Assembly (NCBI GenBank): GCA_021775795.1
Contig: JAJFHB010000030.1
Span: 1 to 12,712, forward strand
DNA length: 12,712 nt
Direction of reading: 5' to 3'
DNA from: Hyphomicrobiales bacterium
Lineage (GTDB): Bacteria; Pseudomonadota; Alphaproteobacteria; Rhizobiales; JAJFHB01
A program made the position numbers and the translations under genes. Positions 11,342 through 12,712 of this stretch are shown piece after piece. Below the pieces are notes generated by a model, which was not told the origin of the DNA, did not search any database, and saw only the letters and a program-made list of their open reading frames with translations. The number at the start of each line of letters is the position of its first letter. Position 1 is the first letter of the stretch.

Positions 11342-12712
11342 ATCCTCGCTTCTTCAGAAACTCTCCGAATTCGCCATCTCAAGCACCGAGTTGACGGAGC
11401 TTTACCTCGACCGTATCGCCCGCCTCGACGACAAGGCGAAGTCATACATCGAAGTCACCTCGCGCACTGCTGTTGAGGCTGCACGCAAAGCCGATCAGGC
11501 GCGCGCAAAGGGTGTTGAGATCGGTGCCCTGTGCGGCATCCCGTTCGCCTCAAAAGACCTGATAGATATTGCCGGTGTCAGAACAACGGCGGGCTCCCGC
11601 GTCCTGCATGACAATGTTGCAGAAACCAACGCCCATCTGATTGACCGCATGTTCACCAGTGGCGCTGTGAGCCTTGGCAAAACCAATCTGCATGAGTTTG
11701 CCTATGGTGCCACCGGTGAAAACCCGGCCTATGGTACGTCGGTAAATGCCCATGACACGACCCGCCTTGCAGGCGGGTCAAGCAGCGGATCCGCCGCAGC
11801 GGTTGCTTTTGGACTGGCGCCTGCGGCTTTTGGCACCGACACGGGCGGCTCGGTTCGTGCACCGGCAGCATTGTCGGGCCTTGTCGGCCTGAAACCAACA
11901 ATCGGGCGCATTTCGACCCATGGCGTTATCCCCTATTCCTGGACCCTGGATCATATTGGCATAATTGCCCGCACTGTGATGGACGCCGCCCTGCTCCTTG
12001 AGGTTACCGCCGGCCATGACCCCCGCGACCCCTCATCTGCAAGCGAACCCGTTGACGCCTATCAAAGTGGTGCCTGCACGGATTTTTCTGATCTCAGAGT
12101 GGGTATCCCGCGCACTTTCTACTTCGATCAGTGTGACGAAGAAATTGCCGCAGCAAGTGAACGGGTACTCCGGTTTCTTGAGCAGGCAGGAGCCCGCCTG
12201 GTTGATATTGATCTGCCGTCCATGGAACAGGCGCGCACTGTATCCCTGACATTGCAGATGCCGGAGGCTTTGAGTTTTCACTCGCGTTATCTGGAAGAGC
12301 GGGGTGATCTCTACGGCGAAGACTTTCGCGCCGGACTGGCCCTTGGGCAGTGCCTTCTCGCAGAACACTATGTTCGGGCCAAACGGGTGCTCGCTCTGTA
12401 TCGGCAACATACCAACACAGCCTTTACCGAGGTGGATGTCATCGTCACACCGGCAGCCCCCGTAATCGCGCCAAGAATTGGTGATGTCACAATTGAAACC
12501 GGAGGTGTAAGCGAAGCGGCGGGGAACGCCATTACGCGCTACACCACATTCTTCAACATGTCCGGACACCCCGCCATCTCAGTTCCAGCAGGCATGCACA
12601 CATCCGGACTGCCCATGGGAGTTCAGATTGTTGGCCGCTACTTCGAAGAAGCAGCGCTCCTGCGTGTCGCTGCCGCGGTGAATGCTGATCCCGCATTCGC
12701 GGTTCCGATCCC
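11310..12712 (+). CDS. Amidase-signature family hydrolase (3' end beyond window)
   Basis: An open frame of 467 codons runs to the window edge without a stop; since family members are usually 450-490 residues, only a little is missing. The amidase signature triad is complete: K82 (FASKDLID), S157 in the glycine-serine motif LAGGSSSGSAAAV, and S181 in GTDTGGSVRAPA. The spacings K-S of 75 and S-S of 24 match known members such as FAAH. The C-terminal block SGHPAISVPAG, followed by GLPMGVQIVG, is also typical. It hydrolyses a C-N amide bond; the substrate is not evident, though AtzE/GatA-type enzymes with small partner subunits are the nearest comparison. There is no signal peptide, so it is cytoplasmic. 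The start is chosen because it overlaps the small-subunit stop by ATGA and because the same N-terminus is preserved in the remnant at 8406. It probably belonged to an operon with the FAD oxidoreductase before the cassette separated them. Confidence 0.88.
   Translation, partial: MTDASLAFEPISSLLQKLSEFAISSTELTELYLDRIARLDDKAKSYIEVTSRTAVEAARKADQARAKGVEIGALCGIPFASKDLIDIAGVRTTAGSRVLHDNVAETNAHLIDRMFTSGAVSLGKTNLHEFAYGATGENPAYGTSVNAHDTTRLAGGSSSGSAAAVAFGLAPAAFGTDTGGSVRAPAALSGLVGLKPTIGRISTHGVIPYSWTLDHIGIIARTVMDAALLLEVTAGHDPRDPSSASEPVDAYQSGACTDFSDLRVGIPRTFYFDQCDEEIAAASERVLRFLEQAGARLVDIDLPSMEQARTVSLTLQMPEALSFHSRYLEERGDLYGEDFRAGLALGQCLLAEHYVRAKRVLALYRQHTNTAFTEVDVIVTPAAPVIAPRIGDVTIETGGVSEAAGNAITRYTTFFNMSGHPAISVPAGMHTSGLPMGVQIVGRYFEEAALLRVAAAVNADPAFAVPI

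Overview
The window looks like chromosomal DNA of an alphaproteobacterium, probably free-living or marine. The basis is indirect: protein flavour, moderately high GC (I counted 37/60 at 7681-7740), a NodZ-type fucosyltransferase, a covalent-flavin dimethylglycine/sarcosine dehydrogenase-like enzyme fused to GcvT, and an ectoine-hydrolase-like M24 protein. No rRNA or tRNA gene, CRISPR array, transposase or integrase is visible.

Left part (1-1931): the 3' end of a cysteine desulfurase-like gene (TIGR01976 type), then a YtoQ-family gene, both on +. Facing them is a NodZ/GT23-like glycosyltransferase on -. A compound hairpin fills the convergent gap (820-857) and probably terminates transcription from both sides.

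Middle part (2014-8108): three - strand genes read away from a 220-bp divergent control region. They are a FrnE/DsbA-like thioredoxin-fold protein, a class III PLP aminotransferase, and an M24 'pita-bread' hydrolase resembling DoeA/EutD ectoine hydrolase that lacks most metal ligands of the peptidases. On the other side, reading +, is an 817-residue FAD oxidoreductase/GcvT fusion. The control region carries a 12-bp inverted repeat (11/12 complementary). Together these look like a catabolic cluster for a small, probably N-methylated or cyclic nitrogen compound. The substrate cannot be read from the sequence.

Right part (8178-12712): a 71-codon gene, proposed to be a GatC/AtzG-like small subunit of an amidase, occurs twice as a direct repeat (8178-8437 and 11098-11341, about 96% identical over the coding part). 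Copy 2 overlaps an almost complete amidase-signature gene by ATGA. Copy 1 runs into only the first 11 codons of the same amidase and then breaks off. Between the copies lie 2.66 kb of AT-richer DNA (25/60, 29/60, 29/60 and 24/60 GC in four stretches I counted) carrying an AraC-family regulator and a Tat-exported phosphotriesterase-family hydrolase, both on -. The simplest reading is that an oxidoreductase - small subunit - amidase operon was split by acquisition of a regulator/periplasmic hydrolase cassette, leaving a duplicated operon fragment. This repeat-bounded cassette is the most notable structure in the window.
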